Of a stretch of DNA of 64,000 bases, positions 15,362 to 23,282 are shown in pieces. The translations under genes were made by a program, and so were the position numbers. The notes below the pieces were generated by a model. The model had not been told where the DNA came from. It worked only from the letters and a program-made list of their open reading frames with translations, and did not search any database. The DNA comes from Armatimonadota bacterium (lineage in GTDB: Bacteria > Armatimonadota > Armatimonadia > Armatimonadales > Capsulimonadaceae): the NCBI GenBank assembly GCA_025354405.1, contig JANXMY010000190.1:45671-109670 (forward strand), written 5' to 3'. The stretch's first letter is position 1. Each line of letters opens with the position of its first letter.

Positions 15362-16378
15362 ATGGCATTACCGCTTTCGATTCTTGATCTGTCCCCCGTC
15401 AGCTCCGGCATGACGGCAGGGCAGGCACTAAATAACACGCTGGAGCTGGCACAGACAGCGGAGCGGCTAGGATATCACCGATTCTGGCTCGCGGAGCACC
15501 ATAACATGCCCGGCATCGCGTCTTCGTCGCCGGAAATACTCATCGGCCAGGTCGCCCGCATGACTTCGAGAATACGCGTTGGGTCGGGCGGGGTGATGCT
15601 GCCAAATCATGCACCGCTCAAAGTCGCTGAGTCGTTCCTCACGCTGGAAGCACTTTTTCCGGGCCGGATCGATCTGGGAATTGGGCGCGCTCCCGGCAGC
15701 GACCCACGAACTGCACAGGCATTGCGTCGATCACAGAAAATTGGGAGCGAGCTGCCCGAATTGCTGGAGGATCTGTTTGCCTTTGCCGGCGGAGGTTTCC
15801 CGGAGGGGCATCCATTCCAGTCCGTTTCGGCAGTTCCAATGGGGGTAGCCCTGCCTCCAGTATGGCTCCTCGGTTCGAGCGATTACAGCGCCCGGGTCGC
15901 GGGGCAGATGGGCCTCGGATTTGTGTTCGCCCATCATATCAACCCACACGGAGCGGCTGCTGCGATGCAAATTTACCGCGATCACTGGGCAGCCGCAGGG
16001 TATCAAACTGATCCGCGGTCGATAGTGACCACTTCCGTAATCTGCGCCGACACGGATGCCGAGGCAGACGTTTTGGCCTCATCGTTCGACCTGGCCTGGC
16101 TGCGGCTTGCGGCGGGTCGTCCGAGCCAGTTCCCCAGTGTCGCCGAGGCGCAGGCCTATCGTTACACGGGTCGGGAGCGAATGATGGTGAAGGAGACGCG
16201 GGCGCGGCTGATCGCAGGTTCACCGCAGACCGTCCGCAGTGGAATATGCGCCCTTGGAGGCCAAACCGGAGCTGATGAAGTAATGGTCACGACCATGGTT
16301 CACGGCCATGCTGAACGCCTGCGCACTTATGAACTGCTTGCGGAGGCGTTCGAGCTGGATCATGCTACCGGGTCGTAA
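15362..16378 (+). CDS. Luciferase-like monooxygenase (LLM class, MsnO8 family)
   Basis: Flavin-dependent monooxygenase-like TIM barrel of 338 aa. Diagnostic stretches: LSILDLSPVSSGMTAGQAL at the N-terminus, GYHRFWLAEHHNMPG near 40, VGSGGVMLPNHAPLKVAESF near 80, and RIDLGIGRAPGSDP near 105. These match the MsnO8/YceB-like LLM subgroup, which uses reduced FMN from a partner reductase; the natural substrate is unknown. The ATG chosen begins the conserved first strand although no Shine-Dalgarno is visible; an in-frame GTG 87 bases upstream would add a repeat-derived leader and overlap the previous gene. Its 3' end overlaps the convergent downstream gene by 14 bases. Confidence 0.87.
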   Translation: MALPLSILDLSPVSSGMTAGQALNNTLELAQTAERLGYHRFWLAEHHNMPGIASSSPEILIGQVARMTSRIRVGSGGVMLPNHAPLKVAESFLTLEALFPGRIDLGIGRAPGSDPRTAQALRRSQKIGSELPELLEDLFAFAGGGFPEGHPFQSVSAVPMGVALPPVWLLGSSDYSARVAGQMGLGFVFAHHINPHGAAAAMQIYRDHWAAAGYQTDPRSIVTTSVICADTDAEADVLASSFDLAWLRLAAGRPSQFPSVAEAQAYRYTGRERMMVKETRARLIAGSPQTVRSGICALGGQTGADEVMVTTMVHGHAERLRTYELLAEAFELDHATGS

Positions 16379-17039
16379 TCCGGTCTTCCACCACGGTGGT
16401 GATCGTGGGATGCGCTGCAAGATAGCTGCTGAGACTTTTTGCGATCGGAATCCCTGTGTCTTCGGTGATGTCTTTTTGACCAAATATCTGGAAATAGCCC
16501 AGGCTGCCTCCGGCCAAAGGACGAGGGACTGCCACACGGTAGGTTTTCCCGGCATCCATCTCCCCGCCACCCACACCAACCAGCGAAACGCGGCTGCCAG
16601 CGGCCTGCGTTGGATTATAACGAATCTGCAGCCCGGAGATCTGGAGAAATCCATCGAACGGCTGCGGGGCACGGGAGACCGACCGCTCGGCAACTTTGAG
16701 CAGCTGGGCCCCGGTGAGGTTCAGCACAACTACGGTATCACTCGGGTCGGCAGCATACCGAAGCGTGGCAACAAGGGTGCTGATCTCCACTTTACCGGCG
16801 GAGATTTTTGCGCTGCCGTCGATTTCGTCCGCAGGGATTAAAGCAATCTGTGTATGCCCAGTCTGACGCAAAGCATCGGCGATGAGATTACCTAAGCTGG
16901 TTTCCCGTGATGACACACCAGACGCCGACAAAGCATTCTGCACCTGCACGGTGTCCTTGGTCGAGGCAGCCGGAGAAGCCGCGAAAGCCGGCATAGCCAT
17001 CAGCACCAAGCCAAAGATTGTCATAGGGAGCGTTTTCAT
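16365..17039 (-). CDS. Secreted stand-alone 5'-nucleotidase C-terminal domain protein
   Basis: A 224-aa exported protein. Residues 1-20 are a Sec signal peptide ending MPAFA. The rest matches the substrate-binding C-terminal domain of UshA-type 5'-nucleotidases (5_nucleotid_C): SSRETSLGNLIADALRQTG resembles the ESNLGNLIADA motif, LNLTGAQLLKVAE the TG-x-L helix, and FLQISGLQIRYN the substrate strand. The catalytic metallophosphatase half is absent, and no frameshifted remnant precedes it: prfB ends ten bases upstream. A separate protein with only the catalytic half lies 13 kb away but lacks a signal peptide, so the two may not meet. It may bind nucleotides or be a decayed enzyme. Confidence 0.8.
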   Translation of the reverse strand: MKTLPMTIFGLVLMAMPAFAASPAASTKDTVQVQNALSASGVSSRETSLGNLIADALRQTGHTQIALIPADEIDGSAKISAGKVEISTLVATLRYAADPSDTVVVLNLTGAQLLKVAERSVSRAPQPFDGFLQISGLQIRYNPTQAAGSRVSLVGVGGGEMDAGKTYRVAVPRPLAGGSLGYFQIFGQKDITEDTGIPIAKSLSSYLAAHPTITTVVEDRITTR

Positions 17040-17049
17040 AAGTGTTCCG

Positions 17050-18159
17050 TTAATCCTGCATCTTCTGGGTCTGCTGCCAGCGCAAAAAGTCGTCGATAAA
17101 GTCGTCGAATTCCCCGTTCATCACACGCTGAATATCGCCAGTTTCATGGGCGGTTCGCGTATCTTTCACCAGCGTATAAGGCTGAAACACATAATTCCGA
17201 GTTTGGTGCCCGAAGGCGATATCTTTGCGCTCGCCGCGCAGATCGTCGATCCCCGTGCGCTGTTCCAGCCGGGCGATTTCCAGCAGCCGGGCCTTCAGGA
17301 CGCGCAGGGCGCGTTCATAGTTCTGCAGCTGTGAGCGCTGATCCTGGCAGGTCACCACGATATTTGTTGGCAGATGGGTCAGGCGGACCGCCGTTTCGTT
17401 TTTCTGGACATTCTGCCCGCCCGCACCTCGGCTCAGCGTATGCTCGCGCTTCAGGTCTTTGGCGGGTATGTCCACGTCTTCGACTTCCGCAACTTCCGGC
17501 ACGACATTTACGCCCGCAAAGGACGTTTCACGCGTTTTGTTGAACGGCGACATCCGCACCAGCCGGTGGACGCCATGTTCGCCCTGCAAAAGTCCATACG
17601 CATTCTTGCCTTCGATGCGCAGCGACGTACTTTTCAGTCCAGCGACATCCCCTTCAACTTCATCCATAATCTCGGCTTTAAAGTGGTGGCGGTCCGCCCA
17701 GCGCAGGTACATCCGCTGCAGCATGGAAGTCCAGTCATTGGCATCCGCCCCACCCGCGCCGGCATTGATCTCTAAAATAGCCGGGGCCGCATCGTGTGCT
17801 CCGGAAAGGAGTGTTTCGACTTCCAGCTTATCCAACGCCGCGCTCAGCGAGGCCAGCTCAGTGGACAGCTCAGGGGCGTAAGTATCGGGATCGTCTTCCA
17901 TCCCCGCCAGCTCGGCCATCGTCCGCGCATCTTCCAGCCGTTTTCGAGCCGCCACCCACGGAGCCAGACTCTCTTTCAGCACATTCAGGCGCTGCATCTG
18001 TGCCTGCGCCCCGATGGGATCATCCCAGAACTGCGCCCCACCTGCCGCTTCTTCCAGCGATTGAATCTCCGCGCTTCGGGCTTCCAGGTCGAGCGGCTTG
18101 CTCAGCGATTCCAGCCGACTCCCCACATCTCCAATTGCTTTGACGACTTCTTCGAGCAC
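17050..18159 (-). CDS. prfB: Peptide chain release factor 2
   Basis: Class-I release factor reading UAA and UGA. The codon-recognition tripeptide is in VRMSPFNKTRETSF, the catalytic GGQ in SRGAGGQNVQKNETAVRLTH, and the AGAGG segment (INAGAGGADANDW) precedes it. The protein is 369 aa, full length. The GTG start is chosen because AGAGGG lies six bases ahead and it gives the usual N-terminal helix VLEEVVKAIGDVG. The frame stays open 61 codons further up but that part does not resemble RF2. I looked for the classic programmed frameshift (CTT TGA C after an SD-like site) and found none, so expression is not autoregulated that way. Confidence 0.94.
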   Translation of the reverse strand: MLEEVVKAIGDVGSRLESLSKPLDLEARSAEIQSLEEAAGGAQFWDDPIGAQAQMQRLNVLKESLAPWVAARKRLEDARTMAELAGMEDDPDTYAPELSTELASLSAALDKLEVETLLSGAHDAAPAILEINAGAGGADANDWTSMLQRMYLRWADRHHFKAEIMDEVEGDVAGLKSTSLRIEGKNAYGLLQGEHGVHRLVRMSPFNKTRETSFAGVNVVPEVAEVEDVDIPAKDLKREHTLSRGAGGQNVQKNETAVRLTHLPTNIVVTCQDQRSQLQNYERALRVLKARLLEIARLEQRTGIDDLRGERKDIAFGHQTRNYVFQPYTLVKDTRTAHETGDIQRVMNGEFDDFIDDFLRWQQTQKMQD

Positions 18160-18175
18160 TTCGTTCCCTCTTTGG

Positions 18176-18199
18176 GTACAGTATACCTGATGGCTGTAC
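18176..18199. promoter_or_regulatory. GTACAG-N12-CTGTAC dyad over the putative prfB -10 region
   Basis: Perfect six-base inverted arms. On the minus strand the dyad overlaps TATACT (18185-18180), a plausible -10 box about 20 bases before the prfB GTG. No convincing -35 hexamer accompanies it. A regulator could act here, but none is identified. Confidence 0.4.
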
Positions 18200-18383
18200 G
18201 CATGAGGAATTTGGCGGGTGGATGTCAAAGTTTTTACCCCAGAGATGGCCCTCACATCATCCAAACTCAGGCTTTTGCCCGCGAAGGCGGGGATCTGCAC
18301 TTTCCAGGCACGGGGGTTTAGACCCGCGCTAAATACTATCAATCTCTTTTAATAACCATCACTATCTGTGAAAGGATATTTTT

Positions 18384-18959
18384 ATGAGCGCAATTCTCAA
18401 CGAAGTTCTCTCCGCCAACGCCGCCTACGCGTCGACATTTGGCGACAAAGCAGACCTGCCCCTGCCTCCCGGCCGGAGCTTTGCGATTTTGACCTGCATG
18501 GATGCCCGGCTTGACCCCGCCAAGTACGCGGGGCTGTCTGAAGGCGATGCCCATGTGATCCGCAATGCCGGGGGCCGGGCAAGCGACGATGCGATCCGAT
18601 CGCTGGTGATCTCGTATAAGCTGCTGGGAACGAAGGAGTGGTTTATCATACACCACACGGACTGTGGCATGGAGTATTTCACGGACACCGTCATACGTGG
18701 CCTTCTTGCCAGCAGTCTCGAAACGGCTCAAATCGGGGCATCTGGTTTTGTGGATGTCGGGACCGGGCCCGGCTCTAAAGAGGGTGAGTATATCGACTGG
18801 CTGGCAGTCAGTGATCGTGCCGGGGCAGTTGTGGACGATGTACGGCGTGTTCGGGCGCATCCACTGGTACCGAAGGCAATCCCGATCTACGGCTATATTT
18901 ATGATGTCAAGTCAGGCAAGCTTGTCGAGGTGCCAGAGGCAACAGAAGCCGGAAAGTAG
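18384..18959 (+). CDS. Beta-class carbonic anhydrase
   Basis: Zinc enzyme hydrating CO2 to bicarbonate. Zinc ligands are Cys38 in [10 protein letters not shown], with the catalytic Asp40-Arg42 pair, and His91 and Cys94 in IIHHTDCGM; the substrate-pocket segment [14 protein letters not shown] lies between them. At 191 aa it belongs to the short clade typified by mycobacterial Rv1284-like enzymes. AAGGA precedes the ATG. It is divergent from prfB across 224 bases and convergent with the oxidoreductase gene. Its proximity to a formate-dehydrogenase-like enzyme is suggestive of CO2/bicarbonate handling but not evidence of it. Confidence 0.92.
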   Translation: MSAILNEVLSANAAYASTFGDKADLPLPPGRSFAILTCMDARLDPAKYAGLSEGDAHVIRNAGGRASDDAIRSLVISYKLLGTKEWFIIHHTDCGMEYFTDTVIRGLLASSLETAQIGASGFVDVGTGPGSKEGEYIDWLAVSDRAGAVVDDVRRVRAHPLVPKAIPIYGYIYDVKSGKLVEVPEATEAGK

Positions 18960-18960
18960 T

Positions 18961-19013
18961 AGGGGCGGGGCATGCCCCCCTCTTTTCTGAAGGGGCGGGG
19001 GCAAGCCCCGCCC
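18961..19013. terminator. Two GC-rich hairpins between convergent genes
   Basis: GGGGCATGCCCC (18967-18978) is a perfect palindrome, and a second stem pairs GGGCGGGG with CCCCGCCC around GCAAG (18993-19013). They lie between the convergent carbonic anhydrase and oxidoreductase genes and probably end both transcripts, although U-tracts are poor. The AGGGGCGGGGC core is shared with the repeat after the pentapeptide gene near 33.9 kb, so this is also a dispersed repeat. Confidence 0.5.
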
Positions 19014-19031
19014 TCCTCTTATCATCCATCC

Positions 19032-21341
19032 CTACACGTCCGACACCGACAGGCTGATCACCACGGATTTCGAAGTCGGTGTGTTACTGATGTCCGCAAC
19101 GCTGCGGATTGGCACCAGGACATTGGTTTCTGGATAATACGCCGCAGCGCAGCGGCGCGGGATGGCGTACGGCACGATGACAAAGTGATAGGCCACCCGC
19201 TCCTCACCCTCAAAGTGACTGGTCAGGTCCACAACCTGCCCAGCAGCCAGCCCAGCTTCAGCAATATCGACAGCGTTTAAGAAGATGACACGGCGGCCAT
19301 TATGTATGCCCCGATAGCGGTCGTCCAGGCCATAAATCGTCGTGTTAAACTGGTCATGACTGCGGATACTCGTCAGCAAGTAATGCCCCTGCGGGAGGTC
19401 ATGATGCGGGATCGGATGTACGGAGAACCGTGCCTTACCGGTTGCCGTCGGGAATTTCCGCTCCCGGGCGGAATTGGGCAGAGGGAAGCCCCCTGGGTGG
19501 CGAACTCGGGTGTTGTAATCTTCAAAACCGGGGACGACGTGCGAAACATGGTCTCGGATACGATCGTAGTTGCCGGACAGAGCCTTCCAGTCAGTAGGAC
19601 CGCCGACGGTCGCCAGTGCTAACCCGGCGACGATTGCGACTTCGCTCCTGAGAAATTCCGATCCCGGATGCAGCGTCCCGTGAGAAGAATGAATGACACT
19701 CATTGTGTCCTCAACACTCACAAATTGTGCGCCTTCGGCTTGAATATCTTGTTCCGTTCGGCCGAGACACGGCAGGATCAGTGCTTGACGCCCCGTAATT
19801 AAGTGTCCCCGGTTGAGCTTGGTGGAGACTTGCACCGTCATCGAACAGCCTCGCAATGCATCAGCCGTGTATGCGGTATCGGGTGTGGCTGCGAGAAAAT
19901 TTCCACCAAGCCCAAAGAAGACCGTGGCTTTTCCGGCATGCATCGCTTCAATCGCCTGCACCGTATCGAAGCCATGACTTCGTGGCGGCTCGAAGTTGAA
20001 CTCAGCACCTAATTTGTCCAGGAAACTATCGCTCATTTGCTCCCAGATACCCATGGTCCGATCACCCTGAACATTGCTGTGGCCACGGACGCAGCACAGA
20101 CCCGCACCGGGCCGTCCGATGTTGCCGCGCAGGAGGGCTAGGTTCACCAGCTCCTGGATATTGGCGACACCGTTTTTATGCTGCGTCAGCCCCATCGCCC
20201 AGCAGATCATGGTCCGTTCGGAGTTCCCCGCGATCTCCGCAGCCGACCCAATTTCCTCGCGAGAAATGCCGCTGTGCTCGATGATCTCCTCCCAGGGAGT
20301 CTGTCGCAGGTCGGCGGCAAACGCTTCGAACCCATCAGTGTACTCGGCGATAAATTGGTGGTCTAAAACGGTCCCTGGCTGGGTGTCTTCGACTTCAAGC
20401 ATCGCTTTCATGATGCCCTTTATCAGCGCGACATCGCCGTTTACCCGAACAGGCAGGTGCAGACAGGCCAGAGGTGTCCCTGGCCCCAGCAGGCTCAAAG
20501 GTTCCTGGGGATGGATGAACCGTGACAATCCCGTCTCCGGCAGCGGATTGATGCTGACGATTTTACTGCCATTTCGGGCGGCGATCTGCAAAGCGGAAAG
20601 CATACGCGGGTGATTCGTGCCAGGGTTCTGGCCAATCACAAAGATCGCATCGGCTGCCTCAACATCTTCCAGCGTAACCGTGCTTTTGCCCGTGCCAATT
20701 GCTTCGCCTAGCCCCCATCCGCTCGATTCGTGGCACATATTTGAGCAGTCTGGCAGGTTGTTCGTGCCATACATTCGAACGAACAGCTGGTAGAGGAATG
20801 CAGCCTCGTTGCTGGTTCGACCCGAGGTGTAAAAAATCGCTTCATTGGGGGAGTTCAACGCATTCAGCTCATTCGCGATCAATTCAAACGCTTCGTCCCA
20901 TTCGATCGGCTCATAATGCTCGCGGCCAGCCCGCAGGACCATCGGATGGGTCAGGCGCCCCTGCTTGCCCAGCCACATATCCGATTGTTCGGAAAGCTGC
21001 GACAGGGACCACTGGGCGAAAAACTCCGGCGGGACATGCTTTGTCGTGGCTTCCTCGGCCACCGCTTTAGCCCCGTTTTCGCAGAACTCAGTAGGGGAGC
21101 GATGCCCGTTCGGATCTGGCCAGGCACAGCCGGGGCAATCGAAGCCCTCTTTTTGGTTGACCAATCGCAGCATTTGAACACTACGCTCGGCCCCCATTTC
21201 GGCGTAGGCATGCTTCATGGAAGCAACGACCGCGGGCACCCCACCCGCCACGGTTTTCGGCGGAGTCACTTCGATCCCCTCCCCTTTGTCCGGGGCTATC
21301 GGAAAAGGGAGATGTGGCAGTTTGCCTGATTCGCTATTCAT
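19032..21341 (-). CDS. FdhF/YdeP-family molybdopterin oxidoreductase, 769 aa
   Basis: Bis-molybdopterin oxidoreductase of the formate dehydrogenase H/YdeP group. An N-terminal cysteine cluster (FDCPGCAWPDP then EFCENG, about residues 73-95) replaces the usual CxxCxxxC motif. Cofactor-binding segments follow: YTSGRTSNEAAFLYQ, PDCSNMCHESSGWGLGEAIG, VIGQNPGTNHPRML and GNIGRPGAGLCCVRGHSNVQGDRTMG. A C-terminal molydop-binding domain begins near 640 with YLLTSIRSHDQFNTTIYGLD. In E. coli, YdeP is linked to acid resistance; the electron partner is unknown. It stands alone, with no FdhD or Moco gene nearby. Substrate cannot be assigned, so formate oxidation is only one possibility. Confidence 0.9.
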   Translation of the reverse strand: MNSESGKLPHLPFPIAPDKGEGIEVTPPKTVAGGVPAVVASMKHAYAEMGAERSVQMLRLVNQKEGFDCPGCAWPDPNGHRSPTEFCENGAKAVAEEATTKHVPPEFFAQWSLSQLSEQSDMWLGKQGRLTHPMVLRAGREHYEPIEWDEAFELIANELNALNSPNEAIFYTSGRTSNEAAFLYQLFVRMYGTNNLPDCSNMCHESSGWGLGEAIGTGKSTVTLEDVEAADAIFVIGQNPGTNHPRMLSALQIAARNGSKIVSINPLPETGLSRFIHPQEPLSLLGPGTPLACLHLPVRVNGDVALIKGIMKAMLEVEDTQPGTVLDHQFIAEYTDGFEAFAADLRQTPWEEIIEHSGISREEIGSAAEIAGNSERTMICWAMGLTQHKNGVANIQELVNLALLRGNIGRPGAGLCCVRGHSNVQGDRTMGIWEQMSDSFLDKLGAEFNFEPPRSHGFDTVQAIEAMHAGKATVFFGLGGNFLAATPDTAYTADALRGCSMTVQVSTKLNRGHLITGRQALILPCLGRTEQDIQAEGAQFVSVEDTMSVIHSSHGTLHPGSEFLRSEVAIVAGLALATVGGPTDWKALSGNYDRIRDHVSHVVPGFEDYNTRVRHPGGFPLPNSARERKFPTATGKARFSVHPIPHHDLPQGHYLLTSIRSHDQFNTTIYGLDDRYRGIHNGRRVIFLNAVDIAEAGLAAGQVVDLTSHFEGEERVAYHFVIVPYAIPRRCAAAYYPETNVLVPIRSVADISNTPTSKSVVISLSVSDV

Positions 21342-21356
21342 ACTATCTTTTTACCC

Positions 21357-21407
21357 AAAAAGTATGATATTTGTGCCAGGAGAGTAAATATCTGTACTTT
21401 TCTCCTG
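21357..21407. repeat. Nested inverted repeats upstream of the oxidoreductase gene
   Basis: AAAAAGTATGATATTT (21357-21372) faces AAATATCTGTACTTTT (21386-21401) as an imperfect dyad. A second pair, CAGGAGA (21377-21383) and TCTCCTG (21401-21407), interlocks with it. They sit 16-66 bases before the oxidoreductase ATG, where an operator or leader hairpin would be expected. The remaining spacer to 21557 is GC-rich and carries no motif I can name. Confidence 0.5.
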
Positions 21408-21557
21408 CATTTTGTGAAATGACCGAAAGCTTCCACTCGTCAGGGCGATGCCCGCAGGGGGCAAGATGCTGTGAGTCATGCTATTCCCGGGCCGCTGGGA
21501 AACCGCCGCGAAAGAAGTCGTGCCCCGTTAAGCTGTCAGGCTGGGTATCATTTAGGC

Positions 21558-22556
21558 ATGGTAAGAAAAGGGTCATATTTCTGCTTGCTCTTGATGCTAT
21601 CGTTAGGACTTGCGGCGTCATTTCAGCCGTTGCGGGCGGCGGAAACAGATTGCAGCCTGCGCGATCCGTCGACGATCGCCAAAGATCGCGGTGTCTACTG
21701 GATTTACGGCACGGGGCGCGGTATTCCAGAATACTCCTCCCCCGATCGCCAGCACTGGACTTTTCGCGGGGATGTCTTCCCTTCGGCCCCAGCCTGGGTC
21801 GCGGCTGCCGTACCCGCCAACACTTCGAACTTCGCCTGGGCGCCGGACATCCGATTCTTTCACGGCAAATGGCACCTATATTACTCTTTCTCGTCATTTG
21901 GCAGCAATATCTCCGGGATCGGGGTCGCTACTAACAACACACTCAATCCGCACTCCTGGATTGATCAAGGTCTAGTGGTACAGAGCGGTAAAAACACAGA
22001 CTACAATGCCATCGACCCGGCGATATTCCAAGAGCCAAACGGTGAACTATGGCTATCCTTCGGGTCATTCTTCAGCGGTATTAAGTTAGTACAGCTAGAT
22101 ACGGCGACAGGCAAGCAGCGTGCAGGCCAATCAAATGTCTACACCCTGGCAGAGCATCCACAAAGCCCGGTCAATGCTATCGAAGCCTCCATGGTCACCT
22201 ATCACGCGGGATTCTATTTTCTGTTCGTAAATTGGGATCGCTGCTGCAATGGAAATCAAAGCACCTATAATATCCATGTCGGACGCTCCAAAAATATCAC
22301 CGGCCCTTATCGCGACCGGGCCGGTCTGAAGATGCTGCAAGGGGGAGGAACTTTATTTCTCGGCGCAGTCAAAAGCTCGGCAGGGGCAGCGATCAGCGAT
22401 GAAGTCGGCCCCGGCCATGCAGGGATTATCTCTGAGCGTACCGGAGAATATTTCAGCTGTTCCTATGAGTGGGCGCGTGACCGGGCGGACAAATCGACGG
22501 TGAACGTATCCAAGCTGACCTGGGACCGCGGCGGATGGCCGCAGATTTCAGAATAG
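21558..22556 (+). CDS. Secreted GH43 endo-arabinanase-like glycosidase
   Basis: Five-bladed beta-propeller glycosidase of family GH43, 332 aa. A signal peptide covers about residues 1-27 (cleaved after PLRAA). The catalytic triad is visible: Asp36 in LRDPSTI (general base), Asp153 in YNAIDPAIF (pKa modulator) and Glu209 in NAIEASMV (general acid). FAWAPDIRFFHGKWHLYYS and IGVATNNTL are typical of endo-1,5-alpha-L-arabinanases such as AbnA, and YFSCSYEWA closes the fold. It should cut arabinan from plant pectin outside the cytoplasm. I start at the ATG opening the signal peptide; the frame extends 29 codons further up without resemblance. The phosphatase gene follows after 18 bases. Confidence 0.9.
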   Translation: MVRKGSYFCLLLMLSLGLAASFQPLRAAETDCSLRDPSTIAKDRGVYWIYGTGRGIPEYSSPDRQHWTFRGDVFPSAPAWVAAAVPANTSNFAWAPDIRFFHGKWHLYYSFSSFGSNISGIGVATNNTLNPHSWIDQGLVVQSGKNTDYNAIDPAIFQEPNGELWLSFGSFFSGIKLVQLDTATGKQRAGQSNVYTLAEHPQSPVNAIEASMVTYHAGFYFLFVNWDRCCNGNQSTYNIHVGRSKNITGPYRDRAGLKMLQGGGTLFLGAVKSSAGAAISDEVGPGHAGIISERTGEYFSCSYEWARDRADKSTVNVSKLTWDRGGWPQISE

Positions 22557-22574
22557 AACAAGCCGCTCAACCTC

Positions 22575-23282
22575 ATGCAGGAAATATACGACATTATTGG
22601 GGATGTTCATGGCTGTTCCGACGCTCTGCGGCGGCTCTGCGAGACTCTTGGCTACGATGAGAATTATTATCACGAGGACGGGCGGCGGCTGATCTTCCTG
22701 GGCGACTTGATTGACCGAGGCCCCGACAGCATCGGAGTGTTAAACTTAGTCTCGCGTTTGGTGACACGTGGCCGCGCCCTTTTGACCTTGGGAAATCATG
22801 ACGATGCACTGATGCGCTGGCTGAAGGGGGAGCATTTCGACACGTCAAAAGGCGGCCTTGCGCAAACAATTGCCCAAATCGAAGCACGGCCGGAGAAGAA
22901 GGCGCTAAAAAAGGCGATCCTGACACTCTACCAACGCGCTCCGCTGTACCTGGTGCTGGACGGAGGTGCGCTGATAATTGCCCATGCCGGGATCGAAGAA
23001 GAGATGATCGGCAAAACTGACCCGGAAACGCGTCGCTTCGTGCTGAACGGGGAAGCTGTCGGTAAATCGCCGGAAGGTAAGACGCTGCGCCGGGATTGGG
23101 CACTGAATTATCGGGGATCCGCATTCATCGCCTACGGCCATACCCCCCAGGAGAAAGCCTTCCTTCGCGGAAATTCCGTCAATTTAGATACAGGAGCCTA
23201 TCGGGGGGGGATGCTGACAGGCTTTCGCTGGCCGGAACGCGCTCTGGTCTCCGTCCCCTCCCGCTTTCGGGCAACAGAGTAG
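22575..23282 (+). CDS. PPP-family metallophosphatase (PrpE/ApaH-like)
   Basis: Two-metal serine/threonine phosphatase or diadenosine tetraphosphatase relative, 235 aa. The three signature blocks are present: GDVHGC (residues 9-14), GDLIDRGPDS (about 43-52) and LGNHDDALMRW (about 73-83), followed by IIAHAGI and AYGHTP carrying the remaining His ligands. Close relatives include Bacillus PrpE, a symmetrical Ap4A hydrolase, and PrpA/PrpB phosphatases. It lies 18 bases after the arabinanase gene. Its last 85 bases overlap, tail to tail, the convergent M14 peptidase gene, including a run of eight G residues. Substrate is unresolved between phosphoprotein and Ap4A. Confidence 0.88.
   Translation: MQEIYDIIGDVHGCSDALRRLCETLGYDENYYHEDGRRLIFLGDLIDRGPDSIGVLNLVSRLVTRGRALLTLGNHDDALMRWLKGEHFDTSKGGLAQTIAQIEARPEKKALKKAILTLYQRAPLYLVLDGGALIIAHAGIEEEMIGKTDPETRRFVLNGEAVGKSPEGKTLRRDWALNYRGSAFIAYGHTPQEKAFLRGNSVNLDTGAYRGGMLTGFRWPERALVSVPSRFRATE

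Noticed and set aside
18176..18199. LexA/SOS box
   Set aside because: The arms are GTACAG/CTGTAC, the reverse orientation of the CTGT-N8-ACAG site, and the spacing does not fit other known SOS boxes.
17050..18342. Programmed frameshift of RF2
   Set aside because: No CTTTGA slippery site or in-frame UGA near codon 26; the frame is continuous and a GTG with a good Shine-Dalgarno explains the start.
21420..21557. Known riboswitch (Moco, cobalamin, c-di-GMP, ZTP) before the GH43 gene
   Set aside because: Short stretches such as CGCTGGGAAACCGCC recall ZTP or cobalamin elements, but the core consensus is not met.
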